Assembly (NCBI RefSeq): GCF_003426775.1 | Contig: NZ_QJUG01000025.1 | Span: forward strand, 1-53,232 | Length of the DNA: 53,232 nucleotides | Source of the DNA: Allorhizocola rhizosphaerae | Lineage (GTDB): Bacteria > Actinomycetota > Actinomycetes > Mycobacteriales > Micromonosporaceae | Direction of reading: 5' to 3' | In this document: piece by piece, positions 16,694 through 25,146 of the stretch | Layout of the letters: the number at the start of each line of letters is the position of its first letter | How positions within the stretch are numbered: position 1 is the stretch's first letter | Notes under the pieces: generated by a model | Told to the model about the DNA's origin: nothing | Databases searched by the model: none | What the model saw: the letters and a program-made list of their open reading frames with translations, nothing else | Program-made: the position numbers and the translations under genes

Positions 16694-17457
16694 TCGCGCG
16701 AACGTCCATGGTGGAGGCCGTGGAGCTCGGCCTGGCCGAGCTGGGTGCGGAGCTGAGGTTGCTGCGCTCGCTGGAGAAGGACGACTGGGCGCGGCCGACC
16801 GACTGCACGGGTTGGACGGTGCACGATGTGGTCGCGCACGTGGTCGGGCAGTTCGAGGGTGCCGCACGGCCGGACCGCATGCTGCGCCGGATCAGGGCGG
16901 CCAAGCGCATGCCCGGCGTTGGTGTGCTCGATGGGCACAACCGGCTGCAGGTGGCCGAGCGGGCGGGTGTGCCCTCGGCCGAACTCGTTGACCAGCTTGC
17001 CTATTGGGGGCCGCGCGGCATCCGTGCGTTGGGCCGGATGCCTGCGCCCTTGCGCCGCATGCGGTTGAGCCGGATGTTCCCGGAGGCGCGCGAGATGGTC
17101 GAGGATTCGATGGACTACCTGATCCGCGTCATCGGACCACGCGACCCGTGGATGCACCGCATCGACGTGGCCGTGGCAGTGGGCAGGCCCATTGAGCCGC
17201 AGCCGCATGACGGTGCCATCGTGGAGCAGGTTGTGCGCGACTTCGTGCAGGCATGGACCGGCCCGGCGGCCACGCTCCGGCTCGACGGCCCGGCGGGCGG
17301 CAAGTGGCTTGCGGGCCAAGGGATTCCGGTCGCCGAGCTGCACGCCGACGCGGTCGAGTTCTGCCGCCACGTGTCCGGCAGGCCTTCGCGAGAGCCGGTG
17401 GTCGGCGGGGATCCAGTCGTCGGGGCGCAACTGCTAGCCGCTCGGGTGGTGTTCTAG
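16690..17457 (+). CDS. Maleylpyruvate isomerase N-terminal (DinB-like) family protein
   Basis: 255 residues. Starts with the four-helix metal-binding domain of the MDMPI/DinB family: LLRSLEKDDWARPTDCTGWTV followed by HDVVAHVVGQ, where His residues bind a metal. The middle has HRIDVAVAVGRP, the third-His region, and the C-terminus is an alpha/beta domain as in mycothiol-dependent isomerases. Members act on small molecules, often with mycothiol as thiol. The substrate is unknown. Coupled to the TetR gene by a 4-bp overlap; the last 24 bp overlap the opposing small gene. Confidence 0.75.
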   Translation: MIARTSMVEAVELGLAELGAELRLLRSLEKDDWARPTDCTGWTVHDVVAHVVGQFEGAARPDRMLRRIRAAKRMPGVGVLDGHNRLQVAERAGVPSAELVDQLAYWGPRGIRALGRMPAPLRRMRLSRMFPEAREMVEDSMDYLIRVIGPRDPWMHRIDVAVAVGRPIEPQPHDGAIVEQVVRDFVQAWTGPAATLRLDGPAGGKWLAGQGIPVAELHADAVEFCRHVSGRPSREPVVGGDPVVGAQLLAARVVF

Positions 17458-17823
17458 CGCCGCCCGCACGATCACGCAGTAGTTGGAGATGGCGCGGTTG
17501 GCCCGTTGGTTGCGTCCCGGCTCGGCGGTGACCAGGGCGCGCATCGCCTCGCGTCCCATGGCCTGCAGCACGAGGTCGTCGGATGAGGCGGCGGCAGCTG
17601 CGCCGGTGGCAAGCCTGTGCAGCCACCCGGTACCGGCTAAGTCTGGAAGGCCCACGGCGTAGGAATGGTTGGCGCTGTAGGTGCAGGCCACCTCTCGGGG
17701 CACGGTGTAGGGCCGGACGGCAGCCGCCCACTGCCCGCAGCCGGCGGCCAGCAGGTGCCCGGTGAACTCCACGACGAACAGCGGCGCAGCCGGCCAGAAG
17801 CAGTAACACTCCGAGAGCGGCAC
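17434..17823 (-). CDS. Hypothetical Cys-containing protein
   Basis: 129 residues, not recognised. Contains several Cys (ECYCFW, AAGCGQW, REVACTY, SNYCVI) and aromatic residues. Third codon positions are strongly G/C, so this frame is coding. The GTG start is the first after an in-frame TGA; a TATAAC box lies 15 bp upstream on the minus strand (17838-17843). It lies 28 bp after the ABC permease and could be the fourth gene of that unit or separately expressed. Confidence 0.45.
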   Translation of the reverse strand: MPLSECYCFWPAAPLFVVEFTGHLLAAGCGQWAAAVRPYTVPREVACTYSANHSYAVGLPDLAGTGWLHRLATGAAAAASSDDLVLQAMGREAMRALVTAEPGRNQRANRAISNYCVIVRAALEHHPSG

Positions 17824-17851
17824 GCATCATGTGCGTAGTTATACGGGAAAA

Positions 17852-18640
17852 TCAGTGTCCCGAACTGTCGTATCTCCGCAGTCCCCGGCGGAACACCGTG
17901 CGGGCCAGCCACACGCAGTAGGCGGCGACCAATGGGCCGAGCAATCCCACCCATCCGGCCGATCTGTCGAGCAGCCACGAGACGGGAAAGAACGTCACGA
18001 ATGCGAACGGCACGACGAACGTATACACCGCGCGTATCCCGGCTCCGTAGATCGTCAACGGGTACTTAATCATGTCTTCGAAGGTGTGGACCGCGATGGC
18101 CAGGAATGGGTGCGGGCCCGAGATCCAGAACGTGGCCGCGTTGGTGATCGCGATGATGGACAGGTGGATGGTGGCCGCGCTGGCGAGCAACACGAGTCCG
18201 ATCACGACGGTCAGCGGCGTCCAGTCCACGTCGACGTGAAACAGCGCCCAGCCCAGCATCGCGCCGCCGGTGACGATGTCGCCGACCCCGTGCAGGCCGA
18301 TGCCGCTGCTGAACACCTGCACCGTCACGGGCGCCGGGCGCACCAGCGGATAGTCGAGCGTGCCCTGGTTGACCATCCACGACAGCCGCCACACACCCTC
18401 GAAGAACAGCGGTGAAAGCCCGCCGATGACGCTCCACACGCCCATCAGCAGCACGGCCTCCGCATAGGACCACCCGTTGAGCGCGGGCACGTGGGCGAAC
18501 ACCGCGCTCAGGAACAGCAGGTTGAGCGCGTTGAACATCGCGCCCGCGACGATCAGCACCCAGAAGTCGGCCTCATATTCCAAAAGCGACCGGAAGTGTG
18601 CGCCCAGACTTCGCCGGTAGATCCGCATCGTGCGAAACAT
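17852..18640 (-). CDS. ABC-2 type transporter permease (COG3694-like)
   Basis: 262 residues with six predicted membrane segments: MRIYRRSLGAHFRSLLEYEADFW then alternating hydrophobic runs, ending in VWLARTVFRRGLRRYDSSGH. It matches the half-permease found beside COG4587 and COG4586 genes. It forms, with the previous permease and the ATPase, an exporter with two different membrane subunits. It lies 3 bp after the partner permease; all three are one operon on the minus strand. Substrate unknown. Confidence 0.8.
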   Translation of the reverse strand: MFRTMRIYRRSLGAHFRSLLEYEADFWVLIVAGAMFNALNLLFLSAVFAHVPALNGWSYAEAVLLMGVWSVIGGLSPLFFEGVWRLSWMVNQGTLDYPLVRPAPVTVQVFSSGIGLHGVGDIVTGGAMLGWALFHVDVDWTPLTVVIGLVLLASAATIHLSIIAITNAATFWISGPHPFLAIAVHTFEDMIKYPLTIYGAGIRAVYTFVVPFAFVTFFPVSWLLDRSAGWVGLLGPLVAAYCVWLARTVFRRGLRRYDSSGH

Positions 18641-18643
18641 CGC

Positions 18644-19423
18644 TCAACCCCCGTGCACCGTCAGCGCCCGCAGCGCACCGCGCCACAGCAGCCTCGCCCC
18701 GAACCACAGCGCGAGCACCCAAAACACCTGCAGCCCAAGCAGTCTGGCCGCCTCCGCGCCCGTGGCCTGGCCCAGATACAACGCGGCCGGGGTGGCGGTG
18801 ATCCCCGCGAACGGCAGCAGCGACGCGGGCACGCTCAGCCAGACCGGCAGCATCGAAAGCGGGATCAGGCCACCGGAAAACAGCCAGATGATCGCGTCCT
18901 TGGCCCACGAGATGCCCATGAAGTTGTGCGTCCAGAAGCAAAGCATCGCCGTGAGATAGGTGAAACAAAATTTCAGCGGTACCACACAGGCGAACGACAG
19001 CAGGAACAGAAACACATTGGCCGGACCCGGGATGCTGCCGGTGAACGCGATGACCGCGCTCGCCGCGATGAGGATGGCCGGGATCTCGGTGGCCAGCCCG
19101 CCCGCGTGCTCGGCGAACCGCGACCCCTGGTAGTCCACCGGCTTGGTGAGGTCGGTGGCGACGTGCCCCTCCCTGATCCGGTCGGCCATCCGCCAGTCGC
19201 CCTGGGACGCGCCGATCGAGCCCGCGGCCCAGGCCACCACGAGATAGGCCTTCATCATGGGCCAGTCGTATCCGGCGATCGCGCCCTCGCCGAGCAGCGC
19301 GTGCCACACCGACAGCGAGCTGATCAGGATCGCGCCACCGCCCAGCCACCCGATCAGCGCGCTGAGCCGGTAGGCGAACGTGCGCCTGGCCGACATCAGG
19401 AACATGCTGAGATAGGGCTTCAT
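18644..19423 (-). CDS. ABC-2 type transporter permease (COG4587-like)
   Basis: 259 residues, six membrane segments. Begins MKPYLSMFLMSARRTFAYRLS, the usual start of this permease type, and includes QGDWRMADRIREGHVATDLT, a conserved cytoplasmic loop (coupling helix with the ATPase). The ATG overlaps the ATPase stop by 4 bp (ATGA), which fixes the start; a longer upstream frame is only the shadow of the ATPase gene. Confidence 0.85.
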   Translation of the reverse strand: MKPYLSMFLMSARRTFAYRLSALIGWLGGGAILISSLSVWHALLGEGAIAGYDWPMMKAYLVVAWAAGSIGASQGDWRMADRIREGHVATDLTKPVDYQGSRFAEHAGGLATEIPAILIAASAVIAFTGSIPGPANVFLFLLSFACVVPLKFCFTYLTAMLCFWTHNFMGISWAKDAIIWLFSGGLIPLSMLPVWLSVPASLLPFAGITATPAALYLGQATGAEAARLLGLQVFWVLALWFGARLLWRGALRALTVHGG

Positions 19424-20412
19424 ACCAACAGTTCCCCCGCATACACCTTGCGCACCACGTCTTCGATCGCCGGCTCGTCGAGGTGGAACTCGCCCACCTC
19501 TGCGACCTGCAGCACGGCCGCGATGATCTGGCCCGCCGTGTGCGCGAAGCGGTCGAACGCGATGGTGACCTCGCTGCCCTCCCCCGACACATCGGCAGTG
19601 GACAGGTGCTTGGCTATCACGTCCATCGGCGTGCCGTCGGTGATGTGCAGGTGCATCCGGCGGGTGCGGGCGAAGCTGTCCTTCATCTGCGCGAGCGGGC
19701 CGTCGAAGATTTTGCGACCCTCGTCGATGATGATGATCCGCTCGCACACGTCCTCGATGTCGCCGAGATCGTGCGTGGTGAGCATCAGTGTCGTGCCGTC
19801 GGCTCGCAGCTCGCGCAGGAACTTGCGCACCTTGTCCTTCACCGCGATGTCGAGCCCGATGGTGGGCTCGTCCAGGTACACAATCCTGGGTTGATGGAGA
19901 AGCGCGGCGGCCAGGTCGGCCCGCATCCGCTGGCCCAGGGAGAGCTTGCGGGCCAGCACCGGCATCAGCTCGCCGATGCCGAGCACCTCGTCGAGTCGCT
20001 CGATGCGTTGCTGGTAAAAGCCTTTGGGCAGGTCATACATGTCGCGCAGCAGCCCGAGGGACTCCCGGACCGGCAAATCCCACCAGAGCTGGCTGCGCTG
20101 TCCAAATAGGACACCGATGTTGCGCGCGTTGGCGATGCGGTCAACGTGCGGCGTGACGCCCGCGACCTCGACGCTGCCGGAGGTGGGCACGAGGATGCCG
20201 CACAGCAGCTTGATGGTCGTGGACTTGCCCGCCCCGTTGGGCCCGACGTAGGCCACGGCCTCGCCCGCCTCGATGGACACGTCGATCCCGTTGACCGCGG
20301 GCACATCTTTGAACCTGCGTTGAAACAGATGCTTCACCGAGCCGCGAAGGCCCGGACCCTTCTGCGGCCGGCGGAACACCTTCGTCAGGCTCTGAGCCTT
20401 GACCAATCCCAT
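19420..20412 (-). CDS. ABC transporter ATP-binding protein (COG4586-like)
   Basis: 330 residues, one nucleotide-binding domain: Walker A GPNGAGKST, Q-loop VLFGQRSQLWWDLPV (this WWDLP motif is characteristic of the COG4586 group), signature LSLGQRMRADLA, Walker B IVYLDEPTIGLD, switch His in TTHDLGDIEDV. The start is ATG 20412, with GGAAGGGAG at good spacing; an upstream in-frame GTG is too close to that site. First gene of the export operon. Upstream 95 bp holds no recognised promoter. Confidence 0.9.
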   Translation of the reverse strand: MGLVKAQSLTKVFRRPQKGPGLRGSVKHLFQRRFKDVPAVNGIDVSIEAGEAVAYVGPNGAGKSTTIKLLCGILVPTSGSVEVAGVTPHVDRIANARNIGVLFGQRSQLWWDLPVRESLGLLRDMYDLPKGFYQQRIERLDEVLGIGELMPVLARKLSLGQRMRADLAAALLHQPRIVYLDEPTIGLDIAVKDKVRKFLRELRADGTTLMLTTHDLGDIEDVCERIIIIDEGRKIFDGPLAQMKDSFARTRRMHLHITDGTPMDVIAKHLSTADVSGEGSEVTIAFDRFAHTAGQIIAAVLQVAEVGEFHLDEPAIEDVVRKVYAGELLV

Positions 20413-20507
20413 GCACACCACTCCCTTCCGGCGAGGCCATGCTCTTGCACGGCGGGGATCGCCAAGGAGCGGTCCGAGCTTGCGCCGCTGCGGAAAGGCC
20501 CTGTGGG

Positions 20508-21815
20508 CTAGCTTTGCGTCTCCGGTGGGGACGGGTCAACAGATTTTGGGCCGACCGCGATGGTCCTGGTCTGGGTCAGCCCGGAGCAGGTGGCCCTCAT
20601 CTGCCAGCTGCCGGAATAGAGGTGGAACGACGCGCCATTGACGTCCTTCACCAGGCCGTCCGGGTCGACGTAGATGGTGTCACTGAATGAGTTGGCCTCG
20701 GTCTTGGGCCTGACGACCAGATGCGGGCCGAGGTAGACGTCGACGGTCTGGCAGGGCCAGCCGGCGCCGCTGATGTCGAAAGACTGTGCATAGGGGACGG
20801 TGGGTGGCGCGTTCAAGGCAGGGTCGTCGGTGCGGACCGTGATCGTGTTGCTCTCCGGCGACTCCCGGCCCATCCGGCTGAAAGCCTTGACACTGAACGT
20901 GTATGACGTGCCGGGCGTGAGGTTGATGACGGTGTCGGTGGTGCCTGTCGTGGACGCGACCTCTTGGCCGTTGGCGTAGATGCGATAGCGGTCGAGGCCG
21001 CCCGTGCCCAGCTCGGCCGGGGCGCGCCAACTGAGCGTGACGGATGTGCGGGTCTTGGCGGTGTGGGCGAGCGAGCGCGGCGCGGAAGGCGCGAGCGTGC
21101 GCATCGAAGAGTTTGTGGGTGCCGCCGGAGCGAGACCGGTGGGCTCGGCCGACGGCGAAGGGCTTGGCTCTTCGGATGGTACGGGCGAGGGCGCCGGCGG
21201 ATCGGGGAAGACGTGCGTTGACGGCAGCGGGCCGGGGATTGCCGCGGGCTCCGGGTAGTTCACCAACGCGATCGCGGCCACGGCGACGAGCGTGAGCCCG
21301 GCGGCCGAGGGAACCCACAGGCGCATCCGCCGGCGCGGGGGATCGGGCTCCCCGCCCGGTGCGCCCCACGGGATGATCTCGGGCTCGGGCTCGGGCACCT
21401 CAACCAGCAGTGGCACCGCCGGTGTCAGGGTCGTGGTCGTGGTCGTGGTTGTGGCGGCCGCCGGCTCGATCGGCAGCGGCGCGGACACGGCATCGCGGGC
21501 GACCCGCCACAGCCCGATGGCCGTCTCAATGTTGGCCTTGAGTGCCTGCGCGGTGCTGAAGTGCACGACCGTCGGCAGCACCACGGTCTCCCACGACGAG
21601 GCGGGCAGCGACGCGCCGTTGCGGATGGCCGTCCAGATCGGCACGAAGTCCCTGTCCTGCAGGTAGACCCCGGCGAGGCGGTGGTCTAGCGGCAGGTCGG
21701 GATCGCGTAGCCGATCGAGGATGTCGGCGTGAATGCGGTCGGCCGGGCGGTCATGGGTCAGGTCGGCGAGGAACGTGCCCAACTTCCGCACCAAATCGCG
21801 CGCCGACTCGGCCAA
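20508..21815 (-). CDS. Membrane protein with extracellular fibronectin type III domain
   Basis: 435 residues. N-terminal cytoplasmic region of about 165 residues with a helical start (MAESARDLVRKLGTFLADL), an eight-threonine run (about 127-134), then one membrane segment near 170-188. Outside: a Pro/Ser-rich linker, one fibronectin type III domain (about 245-330; SVTLSWRAPAELG, YRIYANGQEV, LTPGTSYTFSVKAFS), and a C-terminal beta-rich domain with a Cys pair (GWPCQTV, RATCSGLT). Probably surface exposed; binding partner unknown. No ligand or catalytic motif seen. Confidence 0.7.
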   Translation of the reverse strand: MAESARDLVRKLGTFLADLTHDRPADRIHADILDRLRDPDLPLDHRLAGVYLQDRDFVPIWTAIRNGASLPASSWETVVLPTVVHFSTAQALKANIETAIGLWRVARDAVSAPLPIEPAAATTTTTTTTLTPAVPLLVEVPEPEPEIIPWGAPGGEPDPPRRRMRLWVPSAAGLTLVAVAAIALVNYPEPAAIPGPLPSTHVFPDPPAPSPVPSEEPSPSPSAEPTGLAPAAPTNSSMRTLAPSAPRSLAHTAKTRTSVTLSWRAPAELGTGGLDRYRIYANGQEVASTTGTTDTVINLTPGTSYTFSVKAFSRMGRESPESNTITVRTDDPALNAPPTVPYAQSFDISGAGWPCQTVDVYLGPHLVVRPKTEANSFSDTIYVDPDGLVKDVNGASFHLYSGSWQMRATCSGLTQTRTIAVGPKSVDPSPPETQS

Positions 21816-21890
21816 CGTGCGCCTCCTTCACGTTTCTTCGTGGATGTTAGGAGAGGCCAACGCGGCGCGCCAGTGGAGGGTGGACAGCGT

Positions 21891-21896
21891 TAACGT
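21891..21896 (+). promoter_or_regulatory. -10 element of prmC, leaderless
   Basis: TAACGT ends 6 bp before the prmC ATG, giving a leaderless message. It lies in GTTAAC, in the gap after the inserted block, so prmC, tsaC and the following genes appear to have their own promoter rather than depending on prfA. No clear -35. Confidence 0.4.
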
Positions 21897-21902
21897 TGCA
21901 GA

Positions 21903-22718
21903 ATGCGTCACCTATCCGATCAACTTCGGCATCACGCCAGCTCACTGGCCCTGGCGGGGGTGCCGTCGCCCCGCGCCGACGCCGAATTGATCGCGGCGCA
22001 CGTGCTCGGCGTGGCCCGCGGGAAACTGCTGCTGGTTGACCTGATCACCGATGCGCAGGCGACCCGGATCCGCGAGCTCGTCGCCGCGCGGGCCGAGCGG
22101 GTGCCACTGCAGCACCTGACGGGCACGGCCCCGTTCCTCGGGCTCGAACTCGCGGTGGGTCCGGGCGTTTTCATCCCGCGCCCGGAGACGGAGCTGCTCG
22201 CCCAGTGGGGTCTCGACGCGTTGGCGGGGCTCGACAAGCCCGTGGTGGTCGATCTGTGCAGCGGTTCGGGCGCGTTGGCGCTGGCGATCGCGCACGACCG
22301 TCCGGATGCGACGGTCTATGCGGTGGAGCGCAGCCCCGATGCGCTGAAGTGGTTGCATCGCAACGCGTCCGGCACGGGCGTCATGGTGGTCGAGGGTGAC
22401 ATCCGCGAGGCTGGCCTGCCCGTGGGTGTCGACCTGGTGGTGTGCAACCCGCCATACGTGCCCGGCGGGCAGGCCGTGCCGGAGGAGGTCGCGGCGGACC
22501 CGCCCGAGGCCGTGTTCGCCGGTGACGACGGGCTCGGGCTCATCCCGTCCGTGATCGAGCGGGCCGCGCAGATCTTGCGGCCCGGCGGGCGGCTGGGCAT
22601 CGAGCACGACGAAACGCACGATCTGGCGCCGCTGCTTGTGCCAGACTTCACGGCGGTCGAGCGGCACCCCGATCTTGCGGGGAGGCCCCGCTTCAGCACC
22701 GCCATCAGGAAGGCATGA
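21903..22718 (+). CDS. prmC: Release factor glutamine methyltransferase
   Basis: SAM-dependent N5-glutamine methyltransferase acting on the GGQ glutamine of RF1 and RF2. 271 residues. N-terminal helical domain (SPRADAELIAAHVLG), then FIPRPETELL, SAM motif VVDLCSGSGALALAIA, and the catalytic NPPYVP. The family's usual position is directly after prfA. Its stop overlaps a possible ATG of the next gene. Clear assignment. Confidence 0.96.
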   Translation: MRHLSDQLRHHASSLALAGVPSPRADAELIAAHVLGVARGKLLLVDLITDAQATRIRELVAARAERVPLQHLTGTAPFLGLELAVGPGVFIPRPETELLAQWGLDALAGLDKPVVVDLCSGSGALALAIAHDRPDATVYAVERSPDALKWLHRNASGTGVMVVEGDIREAGLPVGVDLVVCNPPYVPGGQAVPEEVAADPPEAVFAGDDGLGLIPSVIERAAQILRPGGRLGIEHDETHDLAPLLVPDFTAVERHPDLAGRPRFSTAIRKA

Positions 22719-22732
22719 CAGGATGGTGCGCT

Positions 22733-23371
22733 GTGAGGCTCTTTGATTGTCGCAACATCGACGAGCGTGACCGGGGCATCAAGGCCGCCATCGACGCGGT
22801 CGGCAGCGGTGACCTGGTCGTGCTGCCGACGGACACGGTCTACGGCATCGGCGCGGATGCCTTCAAGTCCTGGTCGGTGACCAACCTGCTCAGCGCCAAG
22901 GGGCGCGACCGGCAGATGCCGCCGCCCGTGCTGGTCGGGTCGCGGCACACCCTCGACGGCCTGGTGACGCGGATGCCGCCGCAGGCGCGCGACCTGGTCG
23001 AGGCGTTCTGGCCGGGCGCCCTCACGATCATCGTCGAGCAGGCGCCGACCCTGCAGTGGGACCTGGGCGACACGGGCGGGACGGTCGCGGTGCGCATGCC
23101 GCTGCATCCCGTGGCGCTGGAGGTGCTGCGCGCGACCGGGCCCATGGCGGTCTCGTCGGCCAACCTCACCGGCCAGCCGCCCGCCACCACCGCCGAGGAG
23201 GCGCGCGAGCAGCTGAGCTACAAGGTCAGCGTGTACCTGGAGGCGGGGCCGTGCCCGAATCCGATACCATCGACAATCGTGGATCTGACGGCGGATCGGC
23301 CGCGGTTGGTGCGCGCCGGCGCGATCTCGGTGGAGCAGATCAGCGAAGTGGTCGGCGAGGTTGATCAATGA
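22733..23371 (+). CDS. tsaC: L-threonylcarbamoyladenylate synthase (Sua5/YwlC/TsaC)
   Basis: Makes threonylcarbamoyl-AMP from threonine, bicarbonate and ATP for the t6A37 modification of ANN-decoding tRNAs. 212 residues with the YrdC domain: VLPTDTVYGIGADAF, PVLVGSRHTLDGL, the region FWPGALTII, and AVSSANLTGQPPATTAEEA. The GTG at 22733 gives MRLFDCRNIDERDRGI, which matches the start of actinobacterial homologues and has AGGA 9 bp upstream; an in-frame ATG 18 bp earlier overlaps prmC but is too close to its ribosome site. Confidence 0.93.
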   Translation: MRLFDCRNIDERDRGIKAAIDAVGSGDLVVLPTDTVYGIGADAFKSWSVTNLLSAKGRDRQMPPPVLVGSRHTLDGLVTRMPPQARDLVEAFWPGALTIIVEQAPTLQWDLGDTGGTVAVRMPLHPVALEVLRATGPMAVSSANLTGQPPATTAEEAREQLSYKVSVYLEAGPCPNPIPSTIVDLTADRPRLVRAGAISVEQISEVVGEVDQ

Positions 23372-23940
23372 GCAGAGCGTTCGGGCCGTTCATCGTGCTG
23401 CACGTTTGCATGGGCAACATCTGCCGCTCGCCGATGGCCGAGCGGCTGCTCGCGATGGAGCTCATGGGCAATGACGACGTGCTGTCGCACAGTGCGGGCA
23501 CGGGCGGCTGGCACGAGGGCGAGGAGATGAACCCGCCCGCTGCCCGGCAGGTCATGGCGCGGGGCGGCAGCGTCGACGGGTTCGCCGCCCGCAAGCTGCG
23601 CGCCGAGCACATCGACTCCGCCGATCTGATCCTCACGGCGACCGCGGACCAGCTCGACTACGTCACCGCGCTTCGGCCCGACTCGGCCGGGCGTGCGTTC
23701 GTACTAGGTGAGTTTGGCAGGCTTTTGAAAAACGTCGATCCGCTGGCGCTGCCGCCGTCGGGCTATGAACGGGCGGTCGCCCTGGTCCGGGCCGTCGACG
23801 CGCTGCGCGACGGGCGGCCACCCGAGCGCGGCGACGATCTCGACGACCCGTGGGGGCGCGGTGAGCAGGTCTTCGCCCGCGTCGCCGACGAGATCCAGGC
23901 CACGGTGCAGCCGCTGGCCAAGATACTGATGGGCAACTGA
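23368..23940 (+). CDS. Low-molecular-weight protein-tyrosine phosphatase
   Basis: 190 residues. Active-site loop VCMGNICRSPMAE with the nucleophile Cys14 and Arg20 (C-x5-R-S). The C-terminal acid loop appears as DDPWGRG. In actinobacteria this gene lies between tsaC and the AtpI-like gene, as here. Probably a tyrosine phosphatase or a related phosphatase in the cytoplasm; substrate unknown. ATG overlaps the tsaC stop by 4 bp, so the two are coupled. Confidence 0.9.
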   Translation: MSRAFGPFIVLHVCMGNICRSPMAERLLAMELMGNDDVLSHSAGTGGWHEGEEMNPPAARQVMARGGSVDGFAARKLRAEHIDSADLILTATADQLDYVTALRPDSAGRAFVLGEFGRLLKNVDPLALPPSGYERAVALVRAVDALRDGRPPERGDDLDDPWGRGEQVFARVADEIQATVQPLAKILMGN

Positions 23941-23942
23941 CC

Positions 23943-24314
23943 ATGCGCTTTCTGCCGCACATGCTCGCGGTCTCCGCAGTCCTGGCCGTGGTCGCCGCCA
24001 TCGGCGGGTTCGTGTTCGGGGGTGGAGCGGGCGCGCTCGGGGCCGCCGCCGGTGTGATCTTTGTCGCGCTAGCCTACGGGCTGTCGACCCTGCTGCTCGA
24101 ATGGATCGAGCGGGTCAACCGGCCCATGATGCTGCCCGTCGCCCTGTTCACCTACTTCGCCAAGATCGTGGCCCTGGCCATGCTGCTCGGCGCGCTGCGT
24201 CCGTGGGCGGGCATGAAGCCGATGGTCTTCGGCGTCGCGGCGGCCACCCTGGTGTGGATCATCGCGCAGGCGAGATGGCTGGCCAAGGCCAAAATCCTCT
24301 ACGTGGACCCGTAG
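23943..24314 (+). CDS. AtpI-like membrane protein (ATP synthase gene region)
   Basis: 123 residues with four membrane segments (about 7-27, 31-50, 62-80, 88-108), the ATP synthase I family layout; the third segment has RPMMLPVALFTYFAKI, the conserved basic-aromatic part. The protein helps assemble the c-ring or transports magnesium in other bacteria. It follows the phosphatase by 2 bp. A divergently read lipoprotein gene separates it from the second, AtpZ-like protein and atpB. Confidence 0.75.
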   Translation: MRFLPHMLAVSAVLAVVAAIGGFVFGGGAGALGAAAGVIFVALAYGLSTLLLEWIERVNRPMMLPVALFTYFAKIVALAMLLGALRPWAGMKPMVFGVAAATLVWIIAQARWLAKAKILYVDP

Positions 24315-24348
24315 GTCTTGGGTTTGTTCGGGCCACCCGCTGCGGAGA

Positions 24349-24807
24349 TCACAGCGGAAGTAGGGGTTTGCAAGGGTCCCGCATGGTGCCGCTGACGAGG
24401 TTGTCGCTCTTGGTGTTGTTTTTGGAGGTACGGGACCAGTCGACCACGGTGCGGAAGGTGCCCGTGGCGCAGCCCACCTCAAGCTGGCGCGACTGATACT
24501 TCAGCGGCGCGGCATAGGTGTCCTTGCCGCGCAGGGTGAAGGTCTCCGACACGGCACTGCGCCAGTTCGTGCCATCGCGCTTCTCCAGCTTGACCTTGAG
24601 CGTGAGCACCTCGGCGCCCGGATTTTCGCAGCGGAAGCGCACCGTGCCGACGATTTTGTCGCCATCGGACACCCGCGCGGGTGCGTCGGCCATGACGTGA
24701 CAGTGCACGGGCCCCTTCGCCTCGGTGCTATGTGGCTCACATCCCGCGCTGGTGATGGTGAGCAGAGTCAACGCTGTCAGTACAGTCCAGTTGTGCGTGA
24801 GGGTCAC
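24349..24807 (-). CDS. Putative lipoprotein, function unknown
   Basis: 152 residues with a signal peptide and lipobox-like LTITSAGC (Cys23). The mature part is a small beta-rich domain (DKIVGTVRFRCENPGAEVLTL) with four more Cys that could make two disulfides. No family recognised. It sits in opposite direction inside the otherwise plus-strand ATP synthase region, which suggests an insertion. A 6-bp hairpin (CCGCTG / CAGCGG, 24337-24357) overlaps its 3' end. Confidence 0.7.
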   Translation of the reverse strand: MTLTHNWTVLTALTLLTITSAGCEPHSTEAKGPVHCHVMADAPARVSDGDKIVGTVRFRCENPGAEVLTLKVKLEKRDGTNWRSAVSETFTLRGKDTYAAPLKYQSRQLEVGCATGTFRTVVDWSRTSKNNTKSDNLVSGTMRDPCKPLLPL

Positions 24808-24910
24808 GTACTAATCACAGCGGGTTGATGGCGGTAAATCAATGTGGATCTCATGATTGGCGGGGGGCGCTTCTCCCGATCGTTCATGAGGCTGATATTG
24901 TTCGCGCGTC

Positions 24911-25126
24911 ATGGCCGGTGACCAGCCTTCTCAGCCCCCGAATCGCTCGGGAGCCAATGATGGCTGGACCGCGGTCGGTTACCTGCTCGCAGGGATCCTC
25001 GTCTGGGGCGGCATCGGTTGGTTGGTGGACCGGTGGCTGGACACAGGGGGGATCGCGACGGGGATCGGCTCGATCATCGGCGCAATTGGCGGGATCTTCC
25101 TGGTCCTGCGCCGGTTTAGTCCTTGA
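24911..25126 (+). CDS. AtpZ/AtpI-like small membrane protein
   Basis: 71 residues with two membrane segments (about 22-38 and 47-65) and the conserved GWLVDRWLDTGGIATGIGSI, typical of the AtpZ/AtpI family and close to the loop of AtpQ-type proteins. Directly precedes atpB by 20 bp. It is likely the first gene of the atp operon; TATTGT at 24896-24901 is a possible -10. Together with the 123-residue AtpI-like protein there are two assembly-type proteins in this region. Confidence 0.85.
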   Translation: MAGDQPSQPPNRSGANDGWTAVGYLLAGILVWGGIGWLVDRWLDTGGIATGIGSIIGAIGGIFLVLRRFSP

Positions 25127-25146
25127 GCTGATGAGAAGGGGGAGCG

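Noticed and set aside
17450-17830. Lipoprotein-like start (MMRAALGVLLLLAGC) in the frame beginning at 17830 on the minus strand.
   Set aside because: Third-position G/C is poor in that frame, while the frame from 17823 has strong coding bias throughout; no frameshift needed.
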